Source of the DNA: Gammaproteobacteria bacterium
Lineage (GTDB): Bacteria > Pseudomonadota > Gammaproteobacteria > Thiohalospirales > Thiohalospiraceae
NCBI GenBank assembly: GCA_014762495.1
Contig: JABURT010000071.1
Location: forward strand, 1-58,108
Length of the DNA stretch: 58,108 nt
Direction: 5' to 3'
Shown here: piece after piece, positions 44,014 through 54,400 of the stretch
Layout of the letters: every line of letters starts with the position of its first letter
Numbering within the stretch: the stretch's first letter is position 1
The notes under the pieces: generated by a model
The model's database searches: none
Told to the model about the DNA's origin: nothing
Seen by the model: the letters and a program-made list of their open reading frames with translations, nothing else
Program-made: the position numbers and the translations under genes

Positions 44014-44871
44014 TTAAGTGCCCACCATCTGGGCCTTTTCACGAACCAGCACACCATCTCGATAATCGGCCATGGCCTGATGGATTTCCTCGGGAGAATT
44101 CATGACGAAGGGCCCGTACTGCGCAATAGGCTCACCGATGGGACGACCGACAACGAGAATGAGGCGTACCGGTTTCTCCTGTGCTGTTACCACCACTTCA
44201 TCGCCTTCCCCCAGCACGGCGAATGTTTGTTCGGGCAGGTCGGTATTACCGCTGACGGCATCGCCTTCAAACACATAGACAAAACCACTGAGTTCATCGT
44301 CTAGGGTGTGCTTGAACTGTTTGCCTGGCTCAATGCTGATATCGAGGTAGAGAACATTGGTGTTCTGATCCTGGATGGGTGCGTCAACACCGTCGAAATG
44401 ACCGACCAGGGCCTTGATGCTGGCTCCGTCTTGTTTGACCACGGGAAAGGCATCGGGTGCATACTCCTGGTATCCGGGCGAACTCATTTTTTCACTGGCT
44501 GGGAGATTGATCCAGAGCTGAAAGCCCCTCATGAGGCCTTCACTCTGCTTGGGCATTTCTGAATGTATAACGCCACTAGCCGCCTTCATCCACTGTGCGG
44601 CACCTGAGCGGAGATCGCCTTCATTTCCCATACTATCCCGGTGCAACATGTGTCCATCCAGCATATAGGTAAAGGTTATAAAACCACGATGTGGGTGATC
44701 CGGAAATCCTGCTATGTAGTCATCGGGATCATTGCTGCAAAAGAAATCGAGCATCAGGAAGGGATCCAGGTTTCTGAGCTGTGGCGTCCCGATGGTTCGG
44801 AATACGGAGACGCCAGCTCCCTCGGTGACTTCCATTGCCTTCAGTTTCTGTTGTATGGCTCGTGTGCCCAT
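44014..44871 (-). CDS. Pirin-family protein
   Basis: The 285-residue bicupin has the metal ligands H59, H61, H103 and E105 (FPDHPHRGFIT and SGVIHSEMPKQS), as in human pirin. Pirins can act as quercetinases or redox-linked regulators; the role here is unknown. AGAGGTGTGAC before the ATG at 44871 fits the start; a longer frame lacks this. Confidence 0.93.
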   Translation of the reverse strand: MGTRAIQQKLKAMEVTEGAGVSVFRTIGTPQLRNLDPFLMLDFFCSNDPDDYIAGFPDHPHRGFITFTYMLDGHMLHRDSMGNEGDLRSGAAQWMKAASGVIHSEMPKQSEGLMRGFQLWINLPASEKMSSPGYQEYAPDAFPVVKQDGASIKALVGHFDGVDAPIQDQNTNVLYLDISIEPGKQFKHTLDDELSGFVYVFEGDAVSGNTDLPEQTFAVLGEGDEVVVTAQEKPVRLILVVGRPIGEPIAQYGPFVMNSPEEIHQAMADYRDGVLVREKAQMVGT

Positions 44872-45041
44872 GTCACACCTCTTTATAATATCCAATTAGA
44901 TGACTCAGAAATTAAGACACAAGGCACACGATGTCCAGACGAAAGCTCTGTACCAGAGGTTCAAAGTGCTTGAACCACGCTTTTACGCGGTTTCTCAGGG
45001 TAGGAATTGATATATAGTTTGTAGGTATATGGAGCTGGAGG

Positions 45042-45518
45042 ATGGTCAGATTGAGGTTAAAAACCGGTATCGACTTGGAGTGCTCCCCGCAGCAGGCTTT
45101 TACCTGGGTCGATGACCCGGTACGTGCCAAGCAGTGGCAGATCAATGTCAGCCACGTTGAAATCCTGAAGGAGACTGAGCAGCGTGTCGGGACTACCTTT
45201 GTTGAAAGGCTGGATGAGAATGGTCGCGGTACAGAGCTTCACGGTTACATCAGCGAATACGAGCCAAATTCCATTATCGCCTTTCACCTTGAGGGCGATT
45301 ACAATGTGGTAGATGTAAGATATACAGTCTCGCCTCTCAACGGAGGCGCGAGACTAGAGATCGAGGCAAAGATCCGGTTTCGTTCCCTTATACGAATATT
45401 AAGCCTGTTCATGGGGCCGGTCTTTAAACGCCAGACACGTCAGCGGTTGGATGAAGAACTGCTTCGATTACAACAATTATGTAAAGAGGAAAAGGTGACA
45501 CATTACAGTCGCCGATAG
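45042..45518 (+). CDS. SRPBCC family protein
   Basis: The 158-residue protein has the START-like fold (KTGIDLECSPQQAFTWVDDP). The cavity probably binds a lipid or aromatic ligand. GGAGCTGGAGG precedes the ATG. The next gene starts 3 bp after its stop, so they form an operon. Confidence 0.8.
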   Translation: MVRLRLKTGIDLECSPQQAFTWVDDPVRAKQWQINVSHVEILKETEQRVGTTFVERLDENGRGTELHGYISEYEPNSIIAFHLEGDYNVVDVRYTVSPLNGGARLEIEAKIRFRSLIRILSLFMGPVFKRQTRQRLDEELLRLQQLCKEEKVTHYSRR

Positions 45519-45521
45519 ATT

Positions 45522-45965
45522 ATGCAGAAAAACGAGATTGGAAAAATTCGAGTCGATGTGATTAGCGAAGACATCAGTGCCCTGTACATGTTACTGGATA
45601 ATGAAGGTATGATTTCCCGCCAGGGAACCGGACAGTTGCCCGCCGATGAGTTTTCAGTCACATCGGAATCAGACGGATCGGTATTCAAGCAGCTTATTGA
45701 GGTGCTTGATGACAGAGTATTCGAACATGCCGGTGTTTATGACCATCCGGACAAGCAGGGCATCCCGGTTACCGTCTCCGTAGCCTTTCTTGATGGCCAG
45801 GATAATGCAGAATTTTTTGAATTTCGATTCGGTACCAAGAATGAGGACGTTGGAGAATTACTGCCCTTCTTTGACAAGTATATTTCTCACGCGATACAGC
45901 TCACTGATTACTGGTATTACCAGGAAAAAGAGAAACACTTAGATAAATCAGATTCGGGGTCCTAA
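45522..45965 (+). CDS. Uncharacterised soluble acidic protein
   Basis: The 147-residue protein is acidic and soluble with no recognised motif; FEFRFGTKNEDVGELLPFFD is a plausible conserved core. It follows the SRPBCC gene by 3 bp and precedes a GNAT gene by 8 bp, so the three form an apparent operon. Confidence 0.65.
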   Translation: MQKNEIGKIRVDVISEDISALYMLLDNEGMISRQGTGQLPADEFSVTSESDGSVFKQLIEVLDDRVFEHAGVYDHPDKQGIPVTVSVAFLDGQDNAEFFEFRFGTKNEDVGELLPFFDKYISHAIQLTDYWYYQEKEKHLDKSDSGS

Positions 45966-45973
45966 GTGTAACT

Positions 45974-46444
45974 GTGGATACGGACATTTTCATAGACCAG
46001 GCAAATAAAGAGGATTGCGGTAAGTTATTTACACTGGCACATAGCGCCAGTAGCAAACTCTTGGATAGCATGGGAGATGAGGGGCGCGCCAGCTTGTTAT
46101 ATAGTCTCGAGACGGGTCCTCGTACCTGGTTGGAAAATGACAGTGCCTGGATCCTCTGCGCAAGGGCGGGAGCGGAAATTCTCGCTTATATTGCACTAAC
46201 AAAAGAAGGGCATCTTGCACACCTGTTTGTGTCGCCGGCAATACAGGGTTACGGCCTAGGACATAGACTGTTTCAATCGGCTTTGTCATCTGCCTGCCCA
46301 AGTGTGTCACGACTGACGGTCAATGCCGCCTTACCCTCCATCGGGTTTTATGAATCGCTGGGTTTTTATCCCGCAGGGCCTAAAACATTACGCAATGGTA
46401 TCTCTTTTCTGCCTATGCACTACGACTGCCCGGTTATGGCATAA
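45974..46444 (+). CDS. GNAT-family N-acetyltransferase
   Basis: The 156-residue protein has the GNAT acyl-CoA signature in HLFVSPAIQGYGLGHRLF and the ending VNAALPSIGFYESLGF. It transfers an acyl group to an amine; substrate unknown. The start is a GTG. It is the last of the three-gene unit. Confidence 0.85.
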   Translation: MDTDIFIDQANKEDCGKLFTLAHSASSKLLDSMGDEGRASLLYSLETGPRTWLENDSAWILCARAGAEILAYIALTKEGHLAHLFVSPAIQGYGLGHRLFQSALSSACPSVSRLTVNAALPSIGFYESLGFYPAGPKTLRNGISFLPMHYDCPVMA

Positions 46445-46561
46445 GTTATTAAATATTCGAATATTACGATTCTTTAACCATTAAGCCCCTAGCTCAAAAA
46501 TCGGCTATAGTGTTGCGATAATGGTGTTGCCACGATACTGACTATGAGTGAAGGAGAGGAA

Positions 46562-47788
46562 ATGAAAAGGATTGATCGAATTAGCCTGGCTGCGGTTCTG
46601 TTATTACTTGTAACGGCTACGGCCCACGCGGATCGTGGACATAACGGTCAGCTGCGCGTCATGACTCAGAATCTCTATATCGGTGCGGATGTCACCTCCA
46701 TTATTGATACAAGCAACGTGGCTGAGATCCCGGTAAGAGTCCACGATGCCTTCTCAAAAGTCGATGCTTCGAATTTCGAGTCACGGGCCGAGGCCTTTGT
46801 CGAACAGGTGCGTGATGCCAGGCCAGATGTGATCGGCCTGCAGGAAGTCTCATTAATCCGGGTCCAGGAAGTGAGCGATTTCATGCTAGGTAACCCGGTG
46901 CTTGCCGAAGAGGTGCATAAGGATTATCTCGAAATCGTGATGGATGAATTGGCCGACGAGGGTTTACGTTACGAAATAGCCGGAGTTGTGACCAATGTGG
47001 ACTCTGAATTACCTGCATTTGGCGCACTTGAACCGGGGGATTCACCCTCGATGTATGATCTGAGATTGACCGATAGAGATGTGATCCTGGTGCGTAAGGG
47101 GATAGATGTCTCGGAAGTGATGCCGCATAACTTCACCTTTAATATCTACTATTCCACTCCACTGGGCGCAATCACATACACACGCGGTGCGATCGCGATC
47201 AAAGCCGAGATTGGTGATCACAGCTATCGAGTGATCAATACACATCTCGAAGTTCGTTTCGACGATGAAATTGCTATCATGCAGGCAATTCAAATGCAGG
47301 AACTGCTGGGGTTGTATGCAGGTGAAGACCTACCCATGATCGTAATGGGCGATCTCAATTCCGATCCGTTGGATACTCCAGATACACTGGTAGGTATGCC
47401 AACCCCCTATCAACAGATGCTCATGTCCGGATTTACCGATCTATGGGAAGTGGGCGGAGAAGGTAATGGGTTTACTTGCTGTCGAAGCGAGTTGCTGGAT
47501 AATCTGGATGAGCCGCTGTTACAGCGTATCGATTATATATTTGTCAAAGACGGTTCTGAAGATCCTGTTTTCTCACAGTCTCGCAAGACTAAGGCCTATA
47601 CCTTTGTTGAGGTCACCGATGAGGACCGCTGGTACTCGGATCATGACGGTGTGTTTGCCAAAATAAAGTTACCACGTCCTGAGAGACGCCGAGATCATGA
47701 CAAGCATGATCGAGAAAATCACCGTGAGCACAAAGACCATGATCACAAACATCGGGGGCACCGTGAACGGTCGGACAAACACGACTGA
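46562..47788 (+). CDS. Secreted endonuclease/exonuclease/phosphatase-fold protein with His-rich tail
   Basis: The 408-residue protein has a signal peptide (about residues 1-23, ending TAHA). The EEP fold motifs include QNLYIGAD near the start, GLQEVSLI, MGDLNSDP and SDHDGVFAKI. It probably hydrolyses a phosphodiester. The last 37 residues (about 372-408) carry nine His with Asp, Lys and Arg. This tail could bind nickel, zinc or copper. The ATG at 46562 follows GAAGGAGAGGAA. Confidence 0.87.
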   Translation: MKRIDRISLAAVLLLLVTATAHADRGHNGQLRVMTQNLYIGADVTSIIDTSNVAEIPVRVHDAFSKVDASNFESRAEAFVEQVRDARPDVIGLQEVSLIRVQEVSDFMLGNPVLAEEVHKDYLEIVMDELADEGLRYEIAGVVTNVDSELPAFGALEPGDSPSMYDLRLTDRDVILVRKGIDVSEVMPHNFTFNIYYSTPLGAITYTRGAIAIKAEIGDHSYRVINTHLEVRFDDEIAIMQAIQMQELLGLYAGEDLPMIVMGDLNSDPLDTPDTLVGMPTPYQQMLMSGFTDLWEVGGEGNGFTCCRSELLDNLDEPLLQRIDYIFVKDGSEDPVFSQSRKTKAYTFVEVTDEDRWYSDHDGVFAKIKLPRPERRRDHDKHDRENHREHKDHDHKHRGHRERSDKHD

Positions 47789-47819
47789 TCCGTTAGGTCT
47801 AGATTGATGTCGTATACTG

Positions 47820-47849
47820 AAAGCGAAACTATTATGTTTCGCTTTTTTT
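47820..47849 (+). terminator. Terminator hairpin between convergent genes
   Basis: AAAGCGAAAC (47820-47829) pairs with GTTTCGCTTT (47836-47845) and continues into a T-run on the plus strand. It ends the EEP-fold gene and overlaps the last codons of the convergent antiporter gene. Confidence 0.85.
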
Positions 47850-49397
47850 CATACCATGGATATCGGACAAGAGATGTTCTGCGAAGCTTACACCAACTTC
47901 GTTGAAGTAGTTATAGACATGATCAGCCCCACAGCCCTTGAGTACTTCGACTTCCTCTTCAAAGACCGCCGTGGTGCTGATCATGCCTTTGTATCCGCTA
48001 CTTCTTAGCTGTCTTATGGCAAAGCGCTTACTATACAGATCCGGGATGCTCATAAGCACGGTATCAATGCCATCCAGCTTGAGTTTTTCCCACAATCCTG
48101 GGTCATCGGCATCGGCATAGATCACATTTCGCCCTTCCTGTTTGTGTTTTTCTGCCTTAACGGGGTCGGAATCCATGGCCGATATCTTATAGCCACGTTC
48201 ATGCAGGTAATCATAGGCGCGTGTGCCGACACGACCCATACCAATAATGACCATATCGGCATTGTCGATAGAGATTGGCATGTCATCGGGATGGCGTTTC
48301 TTGGACTCGAATTTCAGTAACCACGGCTCCAACCATTTGAAAAAGTAATGTGAGTACCGGTTAAGCGGAGCCGAAATGGCAAATGAGAAGGCTACGGTTA
48401 CCGCAAGGGTTACCAGCCATTCATTCGGAAGAAGGTCGTTCTCAACGGCCATATTGGCGATAATAAGGCCAAATTCACTAAACGTGGCCAGGCTCAAGCC
48501 TGTCAGAAATGCCGTTCGTGCACGCAATCGGAACATGAGCAGGATAAAGAAGAACAATATCCCCTTGATTGGCAATAGCAGTGTCAGACCAGCCGCGATG
48601 GCCAGGGTCTCGAGATCGGGGTGACCTGTGAGGCCGATTTGAAGGAAAAAACCGACTAACAGGACTTCCTTCAATCCCCAGATGGCATTCGAGAGCTCCG
48701 TCGCGCGTTTGTGATCGGCAAGAATGACACCGAGTAGCAGGGCACCAAGCTCCGAACTGAGACCGAAATACTCAAAGCTCTTACCTCCCACGGCCAATGC
48801 AAGTAGCAATCCATATAAAATAAGCAGTTCGTCATGTCCGCTCAGATCGAGTAATTTATGTATGAGTGGTCTGAGGATAAAAAACGCAATGAGTATGAAT
48901 GCCCAGGGAGAGGGACTATGACCGCCAAGCATACTCAGGACAGCCACGGCCGCCAGGTCCTGCATGATCAGGATCCCGATTGCAACGCGGCCATGGAATG
49001 CACGTAATTCCCGCCGCTCTTCCAGAATCTTGGCCGCGACGACGGTACTGGAGAAGGCAAGAGCTATGGCCAATATCGCACCGCTTTGCAGGTTGAGGTC
49101 AAATACCTGGAATGTGACGAGGGCGAGCAGGAGAGTAATCAACAGCATGTGGAGAATAGAGCCGCCAAGGACTTCCATATTGAACAGGCTCTTGATTTTT
49201 AGCTTGAGACCGACGCTGAAGAGGAGGACCAGGACCCCGGCATGGGCCACCTGATAGAGGACCTCATTGCCGGTATGGCCTTGATAACTCAGAATAAAAC
49301 CTGCAATCAGGTAGCCGACCAGCGGGGGGAGTCCAGCCTGACGTACCAACAGTCCGATGAAGAAAGCAAACGTAAGCCAAATTGTCGCAGTCAGCAT
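47832..49397 (-). CDS. Kef-type cation:proton antiporter with TrkA-N domain
   Basis: The 521-residue protein has about twelve membrane helices (LALAFSSTVVAAKILEERRE is the transport motif) and a cytoplasmic NAD-binding RCK domain (VIIGMGRVGTRAYDYLHERG). It exchanges potassium or sodium for protons. It differs from the other Kef protein at 51307 in lacking an adjacent KefF gene. The ribosome binding site is CTTCGTGAAGT-like on the minus strand and weak. Confidence 0.9.
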   Translation of the reverse strand: MLTATIWLTFAFFIGLLVRQAGLPPLVGYLIAGFILSYQGHTGNEVLYQVAHAGVLVLLFSVGLKLKIKSLFNMEVLGGSILHMLLITLLLALVTFQVFDLNLQSGAILAIALAFSSTVVAAKILEERRELRAFHGRVAIGILIMQDLAAVAVLSMLGGHSPSPWAFILIAFFILRPLIHKLLDLSGHDELLILYGLLLALAVGGKSFEYFGLSSELGALLLGVILADHKRATELSNAIWGLKEVLLVGFFLQIGLTGHPDLETLAIAAGLTLLLPIKGILFFFILLMFRLRARTAFLTGLSLATFSEFGLIIANMAVENDLLPNEWLVTLAVTVAFSFAISAPLNRYSHYFFKWLEPWLLKFESKKRHPDDMPISIDNADMVIIGMGRVGTRAYDYLHERGYKISAMDSDPVKAEKHKQEGRNVIYADADDPGLWEKLKLDGIDTVLMSIPDLYSKRFAIRQLRSSGYKGMISTTAVFEEEVEVLKGCGADHVYNYFNEVGVSFAEHLLSDIHGMKKSET

Positions 49398-49788
49398 GGG
49401 TACACTTCACGAAGGAAATCGTTTATTAGGATTCTACTATAGTCTTTCTATTATGTGCGACACAATGACTTATTTATTTAGGGGAACTAGTTACAGGCTG
49501 GGGGCAGGACGAACGCTCAATACTATGGTAGTCATAGTTGCCGCAATCAGGCTCACTCAGTATAGAGCACGATTAGTAGTCAGACATGTTTGCAAAAGGG
49601 TGGCTTGTGATGGTGTCTATGTGATGTATATACCCTCCATGGAGAATATGGCAACCTTGTGTGTTTAAATGTATTAGCAACAGTTTCAAATGCCTGGCTC
49701 GTGACACTGGTCAATCGGGGGCGGCATCTGCGAGACATCCTTTACAAGTTCGTAGCTTACGGGCAGAGAAACGCTTCAGGAGTTAAAC
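49398..49788. other. Intergenic region, no feature seen
   Basis: The 391 bases separate divergent genes and should hold their promoters. No hairpin or clear promoter is visible. A longer reading frame overlapping the antiporter start has no ribosome binding site and unusual codons, and is not called. Confidence 0.45.
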
Positions 49789-50655
49789 ATGGAGGCATAC
49801 ATTTTCGAGGTTAGCAAAAGCAGCTTTAACTCTTCTGTTATCCTCAATTCATACAAAATCCCGATAATCGTCGAGTTTATGGGGGTTTGGTCCGGACCTT
49901 GTATTGAGATGTCGGACCAGTTGGCCCGGCTTGCAACGGAATTCGCAGGTAAGTTCGTTTTTGCAAAGGTCGATGTAGACGAACAAGCTGAGTTGAGCGA
50001 AGAGTATGGCGTGCAAAATGTGCCTACAATCCTGGTGATACGAAATGGGGAAGTCATCCGCAGAGAGGAAGGGCTACTGGCGGAGGAGCAACTACGCGAC
50101 ATTCTAGAAGCCGTGGATGTATTCCGAGACTCGGATAAGCTCAGGGAGCAGGCGAGGATCAAGCATATGGCGGGTGAAACGATAGAGGCCATCAGCCTGT
50201 TAACAACTGCTATTAAACAAGATCCATCGAATAGCCGGGTGGCAATGGATATGGCTCAAATCCTTATCGATATTGGTGAGCTTGTTCAAGCCCGTGAATT
50301 ATTTAATCGGTTACCAGATACAGTCAAGCAGACAGACCAGGGCCGAACCTTGGTCGCTCAGATCGCATTCAAAGAGCAGGCGGCAAAGACTGAGGGAGAA
50401 TTGGCTTTACGTGCCAGGCTGGAATTGGATAGTCAGGACTATGATGCTTGTTTTGACCTTGCTATCTGCCGAGTTGCGGAGCACGACTATAAAGAGGCCT
50501 CAGAATTACTGTTGCTCATAGTTGAGAGAGAGCCCACGCACAAGGATGGTGCCGCCCATGAATTGTTGATAAGCCTGTCTAATATGCTGTCGACAAATGA
50601 GCCTGATCTATCGCAGTCAATACGTCGAAAGCTCGGTAATGTTCTTGCATCCTGA
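49789..50655 (+). CDS. cnoX: Thioredoxin-TPR chaperedoxin, CnoX/YbbN-like
   Basis: The 288-residue protein has an N-terminal thioredoxin domain and C-terminal tetratricopeptide repeats (about 120-280). The active site reads W34-S-G-P-C38, so the first redox cysteine is Ser. E. coli CnoX has the same SxxC form and works as a holdase that protects proteins from overoxidation. CAGGAGTTAAAC precedes the start. Confidence 0.87.
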   Translation: MEAYIFEVSKSSFNSSVILNSYKIPIIVEFMGVWSGPCIEMSDQLARLATEFAGKFVFAKVDVDEQAELSEEYGVQNVPTILVIRNGEVIRREEGLLAEEQLRDILEAVDVFRDSDKLREQARIKHMAGETIEAISLLTTAIKQDPSNSRVAMDMAQILIDIGELVQARELFNRLPDTVKQTDQGRTLVAQIAFKEQAAKTEGELALRARLELDSQDYDACFDLAICRVAEHDYKEASELLLLIVEREPTHKDGAAHELLISLSNMLSTNEPDLSQSIRRKLGNVLAS

Positions 50656-50738
50656 TTGTCCTGACAAAACTGATTGAAATATACGGTTTAATTCGTGACA
50701 CAGTTGCACTACAAATGTCTCAGTTTGAGAGGTCAGGC

Positions 50739-51314
50739 ATGAGAAATTACAAAATATTGGTTCTTCTTGCCCATCCGAATTTACATACCTCTACTATTAA
50801 CAAGGCCATGATATCGGCCATCGAGTCATTGGATTTCGTCCTTATCCATAATCTCTATGAAAACTATCCCGATTTTTATATCAATGTTGAAGAAGAAAAG
50901 AGGCTGTTAAAGGAGGCGGACCTGGTGGTTTTTCAATCGCCGTTCTATTGGTATAGCGTTACGCCTCTACTTAAACTTTGGGAAGATGAGGTATTGGAAC
51001 AGGGATTTGCTTATGGAGATGGTGGCAATGAACTAGAGGGTAAGGACTTTTTGCTTGCTCTCAGTACAGGTGGGAAGCAGGAAGCCTACCGTAGGGAGGG
51101 TTACAATTATTACACAATGACTGAATTATTGACGCCCTTTGCGGCAACCGCTTCTCTTTGTGGAATGAATTATCTCGAACCTTTTGTGATACACGGAAGT
51201 TATACACAAAACGGCGAACAAGTTCAGAATCATGCGCGCCAGTATCAACAGAGTTTGCAAACATATGTAGAGAAAGGTTGTTGGGTATTAAACGAGGATC
51301 GAAGGGATGATTGA
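50739..51314 (+). CDS. KefF-like NAD(P)H oxidoreductase (KefC partner)
   Basis: The 191-residue flavodoxin-like protein begins MRNYKILVLLAHPN. FQSPFYWYSVTPLLKLWEDEV is the family signature of KefF/KefG and DT-diaphorase types. It activates the glutathione-gated efflux channel and reduces quinones. It overlaps the next gene by 8 bp, confirming the pair. I chose ATG 50739 (ribosome binding site GAGAGGTCAGGC). Confidence 0.88.
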   Translation: MRNYKILVLLAHPNLHTSTINKAMISAIESLDFVLIHNLYENYPDFYINVEEEKRLLKEADLVVFQSPFYWYSVTPLLKLWEDEVLEQGFAYGDGGNELEGKDFLLALSTGGKQEAYRREGYNYYTMTELLTPFAATASLCGMNYLEPFVIHGSYTQNGEQVQNHARQYQQSLQTYVEKGCWVLNEDRRDD

Positions 51315-53124
51315 AGACAGCCTCTTATTCAATGTGCTCATATATCTGTCCGCCGCAGTGCTCGCAGTACCCCTTGCAAAAAGACTTGGAATGGGCTCAA
51401 TACTGGGCTATCTCATTGCCGGAGTTGTTATCGGACCCTGGGGTTTTGGAATCATAAGTAATGTGGAAGATATTCTTCATCTGGCAGAATTCGGTGTGGT
51501 GCTTTTGCTTTTCATCATAGGTCTTGAGCTCAACCCGACCATGCTATGGAACATGCGAAAACCGATATTCGGTCTGGGTGGGAGCCAGGTTCTGATCACC
51601 ATGCTAGTGCTTTTCGGGTTGGCGCTTCTAGCCGGATTTGATTGGAGAACGGCATTGATTTCAGGTATGGCAATATCGCTGTCATCGACGGCAATTGCCT
51701 TACAAATCATGACTGAACGAAACTTTCTATCCACCGATACAGGTAATAAAGGATTCGCGATCCTATTATTCCAGGATGTTGCAGTCATCCCCATGCTGGC
51801 AATTATGCCATTATTGAGCGGCAGGGAGACTTTTGATGACAGTGGCGATGTCATGATTGCGGCGCTGGAGGTCATTGGTGTTATCGCACTAATAATCATT
51901 GTGGGACGTAGTCTACTCCGCCCGCTTTTGCGCATAATTGCGAAAACTCAGGCGCGTGAAATATTTACCGCCTTTTCATTGATGCTGGTGATTGGTATTT
52001 CCTTATTAATGCAGTCAGTAAATATGTCGATGGCACTCGGAGCCTTTCTTGCCGGTGTGTTGCTGGCTGACTCTGAGTATCGACATCAACTGGAGACAGA
52101 TGTCGAGCCGTTCAAAGGGTTGCTGCTTGGGCTTTTCTTTATCGCTGTGGGGATGTCAATAAATTTCGGTTTGTTTCTGGAACAACCATGGGAGGTTTTG
52201 GGTATTGTTGCAGTGCTTGTTATCGTGAAGCTGTTGATCTTCTATACCCTGGCTCGTATTAGCGGTATTACGATGAGTCATCGACCGTTGTTTTCATTTA
52301 TACTTTCACAAGGTGGCGAATTCGCATTTGTCATCTTTGCGGTCGCCAATTCATACAATGCAATGAATACATCAGTTAGTGAGTTGCTCGTGGTATCTGT
52401 TGCCTTCTCCATGTTGATTACGCCTCTATTAATTTTGCTTTATGACCATGTATTATTGCCGCGCTACACTTTGAGTAAGGCTGACATAGAGGAAGAAGAT
52501 ACCGAGATCGATCATAATACGGTCATCATTGCAGGCTTTGGTCGTTTTGGCCAAATCATTGCAAGAGTTCTACACGCAAATCAAATACCTACAACAATTA
52601 TTGATCATAATCCGGATCAAATCGAACAGGTGCGTAACTTTGGGTTCAAAGTATTTTATGGCGATGTGCGCAGGAAGGACCTGTTAGAGACGGCAGGTGC
52701 ACATAAGGCGCGTTTGTTGATTTTAGCCGTAGATGATCGTGAGGCTGGATTCAAGACAATAGAAATTTGTCGCAACCATTTTCCGGAACTCACGATACTC
52801 GCTCGGTCCTGGGATTTGATCCATCACTACCAGTTGAAAGACAAGGGTGTGGATATTATTGAGCGCGAGACATTCCATTCCGCCGTTCGCCTGGCCGAGC
52901 ATTCACTGCGTGAGTTGGGTTGGGATGCTCATCATGCGCATCGCAATACACTAAAGTTTACCAAGTATGATGAGGCGAATTTGGAGCGCCTGTATGAGGT
53001 TCATAAGGATCGTGACAAACTCATCTCCCTGACTCAGGAAGCCAAGGAAGAGATAGAGCGCATATTCGCCGAGGATGAACATACCATTGTTAGGCAGAAT
53101 AAGCAGGACAAGGCATGGGGATAG
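51307..53124 (+). CDS. kefC: Glutathione-gated potassium efflux protein, KefC/KefB-like
   Basis: The 605-residue protein has about twelve membrane helices and a C-terminal NAD-binding RCK domain (VIIAGFGRFGQIIARVLHAN, then FYGDVRRKDLLETAGA). It lets potassium out and protons in when electrophiles such as methylglyoxal form glutathione adducts. The KefF-like partner overlaps its start. It could be KefB; length and partner order do not settle the name. Confidence 0.9.
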   Translation: MIEDSLLFNVLIYLSAAVLAVPLAKRLGMGSILGYLIAGVVIGPWGFGIISNVEDILHLAEFGVVLLLFIIGLELNPTMLWNMRKPIFGLGGSQVLITMLVLFGLALLAGFDWRTALISGMAISLSSTAIALQIMTERNFLSTDTGNKGFAILLFQDVAVIPMLAIMPLLSGRETFDDSGDVMIAALEVIGVIALIIIVGRSLLRPLLRIIAKTQAREIFTAFSLMLVIGISLLMQSVNMSMALGAFLAGVLLADSEYRHQLETDVEPFKGLLLGLFFIAVGMSINFGLFLEQPWEVLGIVAVLVIVKLLIFYTLARISGITMSHRPLFSFILSQGGEFAFVIFAVANSYNAMNTSVSELLVVSVAFSMLITPLLILLYDHVLLPRYTLSKADIEEEDTEIDHNTVIIAGFGRFGQIIARVLHANQIPTTIIDHNPDQIEQVRNFGFKVFYGDVRRKDLLETAGAHKARLLILAVDDREAGFKTIEICRNHFPELTILARSWDLIHHYQLKDKGVDIIERETFHSAVRLAEHSLRELGWDAHHAHRNTLKFTKYDEANLERLYEVHKDRDKLISLTQEAKEEIERIFAEDEHTIVRQNKQDKAWG

Positions 53125-53177
53125 TAATAGTACTTATTATCTTTGTGGTAAATGTTAAGTGAAACCCAAGTCGAGCG

Positions 53178-53621
53178 ATGAATCTATATAAAGAACTAAA
53201 AGAGCTATTATATCGAGAGATTCCCATCAGCAAATCTATGGGCATTGATGTTGAATCATATGACGATAAGTCACTATGCCTGTTCGCGCCACTGGATAAA
53301 AATATTAACCACAAAATGACTGCCTTTGGTGGGAGCCTATATTCGGTGGCGGTTTTGAGTGGGTGGAGCCTGTTATACCTTGTATTAAAGGAAAATGAAC
53401 TTTCCGGACATATTGTAATCCATGAGAGCAGAGTGCTTTACTCGCGTCCTGTTACAGGCCCGATAGTGGCCTGTAGCCGATTTGACTCGGATGCGAACCT
53501 GAAGCGGGCCATAAGCCTGTATGAAAAGAAGGGAAGATGTCGAGTCAATATCACGGTGCTTGTAGAACAAGATGGGATGGAGGCCTTTCGGCTCGAAGGG
53601 CGTTATGTTGTCCATCGTTAG
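53178..53621 (+). CDS. YiiD-type hotdog thioesterase
   Basis: The 147-residue protein is a single thioesterase-like domain. [19 protein letters not shown] contains the glycine-rich signature and [15 protein letters not shown] the second helix. It probably cleaves an acyl thioester. E. coli YiiD has an additional GNAT domain that is absent here. The gene ends 26 bp before the glutathione peroxidase gene. Confidence 0.82.
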   Translation: MNLYKELKELLYREIPISKSMGIDVESYDDKSLCLFAPLDKNINHKMTAFGGSLYSVAVLSGWSLLYLVLKENELSGHIVIHESRVLYSRPVTGPIVACSRFDSDANLKRAISLYEKKGRCRVNITVLVEQDGMEAFRLEGRYVVHR

Positions 53622-53647
53622 TATCAATAATTGAATCAGGAGCCATC

Positions 53648-54127
53648 ATGACCAGAATATATGATCATGCGGTCAAGACTATCGAAGGAACTGAAACAAC
53701 ACTTGATACCTATCGTGGTAAGGTTCTGCTAATCGTCAACACGGCGAGCCAATGTGGGTTTACACCTCAATACAAAGGCCTCGAAGACTTGTATGAGAAG
53801 TATAAATCTCAGGGCTTTGAAATACTGGGCTTTCCCTGTAATCAGTTCAAAAATCAGGAGCCGGCGGGGGATTCAGATATAAGCCAGTTTTGTGAGCTGA
53901 ATTACGGTGTGACCTTTCCCCTGTTCTCAAAGATCGATGTCAATGGTCCGCATAGTCATCCACTGTTTCAGACGCTAAAACAAGCCGCGCCTGGGTTTCT
54001 TGGCAGCCGAAATGTTAAGTGGAACTTTACCAAATTTCTGGTGAATCGTGATGGGGAAGTGGTCAAACGCTTTGCTCCAATGACCAAGCCGGAGAAGATC
54101 GAATCGTCTATCCAGGCCCTTTTGTGA
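53648..54127 (+). CDS. Glutathione peroxidase-family peroxidase
   Basis: The 159-residue protein has the peroxidatic C36 ([12 protein letters not shown]), the Gln of FPCNQF, and W125-N126 (KWNFTKF). C82 ([13 protein letters not shown]) is in the position of the resolving cysteine of thioredoxin-dependent members, so it may use thioredoxin rather than glutathione. There is no signal peptide. CAGGAGCCATC precedes the ATG. Confidence 0.93.
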   Translation: MTRIYDHAVKTIEGTETTLDTYRGKVLLIVNTASQCGFTPQYKGLEDLYEKYKSQGFEILGFPCNQFKNQEPAGDSDISQFCELNYGVTFPLFSKIDVNGPHSHPLFQTLKQAAPGFLGSRNVKWNFTKFLVNRDGEVVKRFAPMTKPEKIESSIQALL

Positions 54128-54400
54128 CGCGATGCGGTCAATGGGCCCCTGATACCTGTGGGCGTAATAACAGGCAATAATCTTGTAGTTTTCAATAATG
54201 TCAGTCTTTCTATTGTTCTCTTACCAATAATAGGCGAGCTATATATCCCCATAAAAGGTTTCGGTGCTAGGGACGGCGCCACTAGTGACCATATGATGTA
54301 TTCTTCGATAAGACCCAATCTTGAGTTCTTTAAGAATATCCTAATTCAAGAAAATTACGGTCAAACGTTTATGCATGCATCAAAATGGAGTCGGGCAAAG

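Noticed and set aside
49357-49668. 103-codon plus-strand frame overlapping the Kef-type gene start
   Set aside because: Odd composition, no ribosome binding site and overlap with a good gene.
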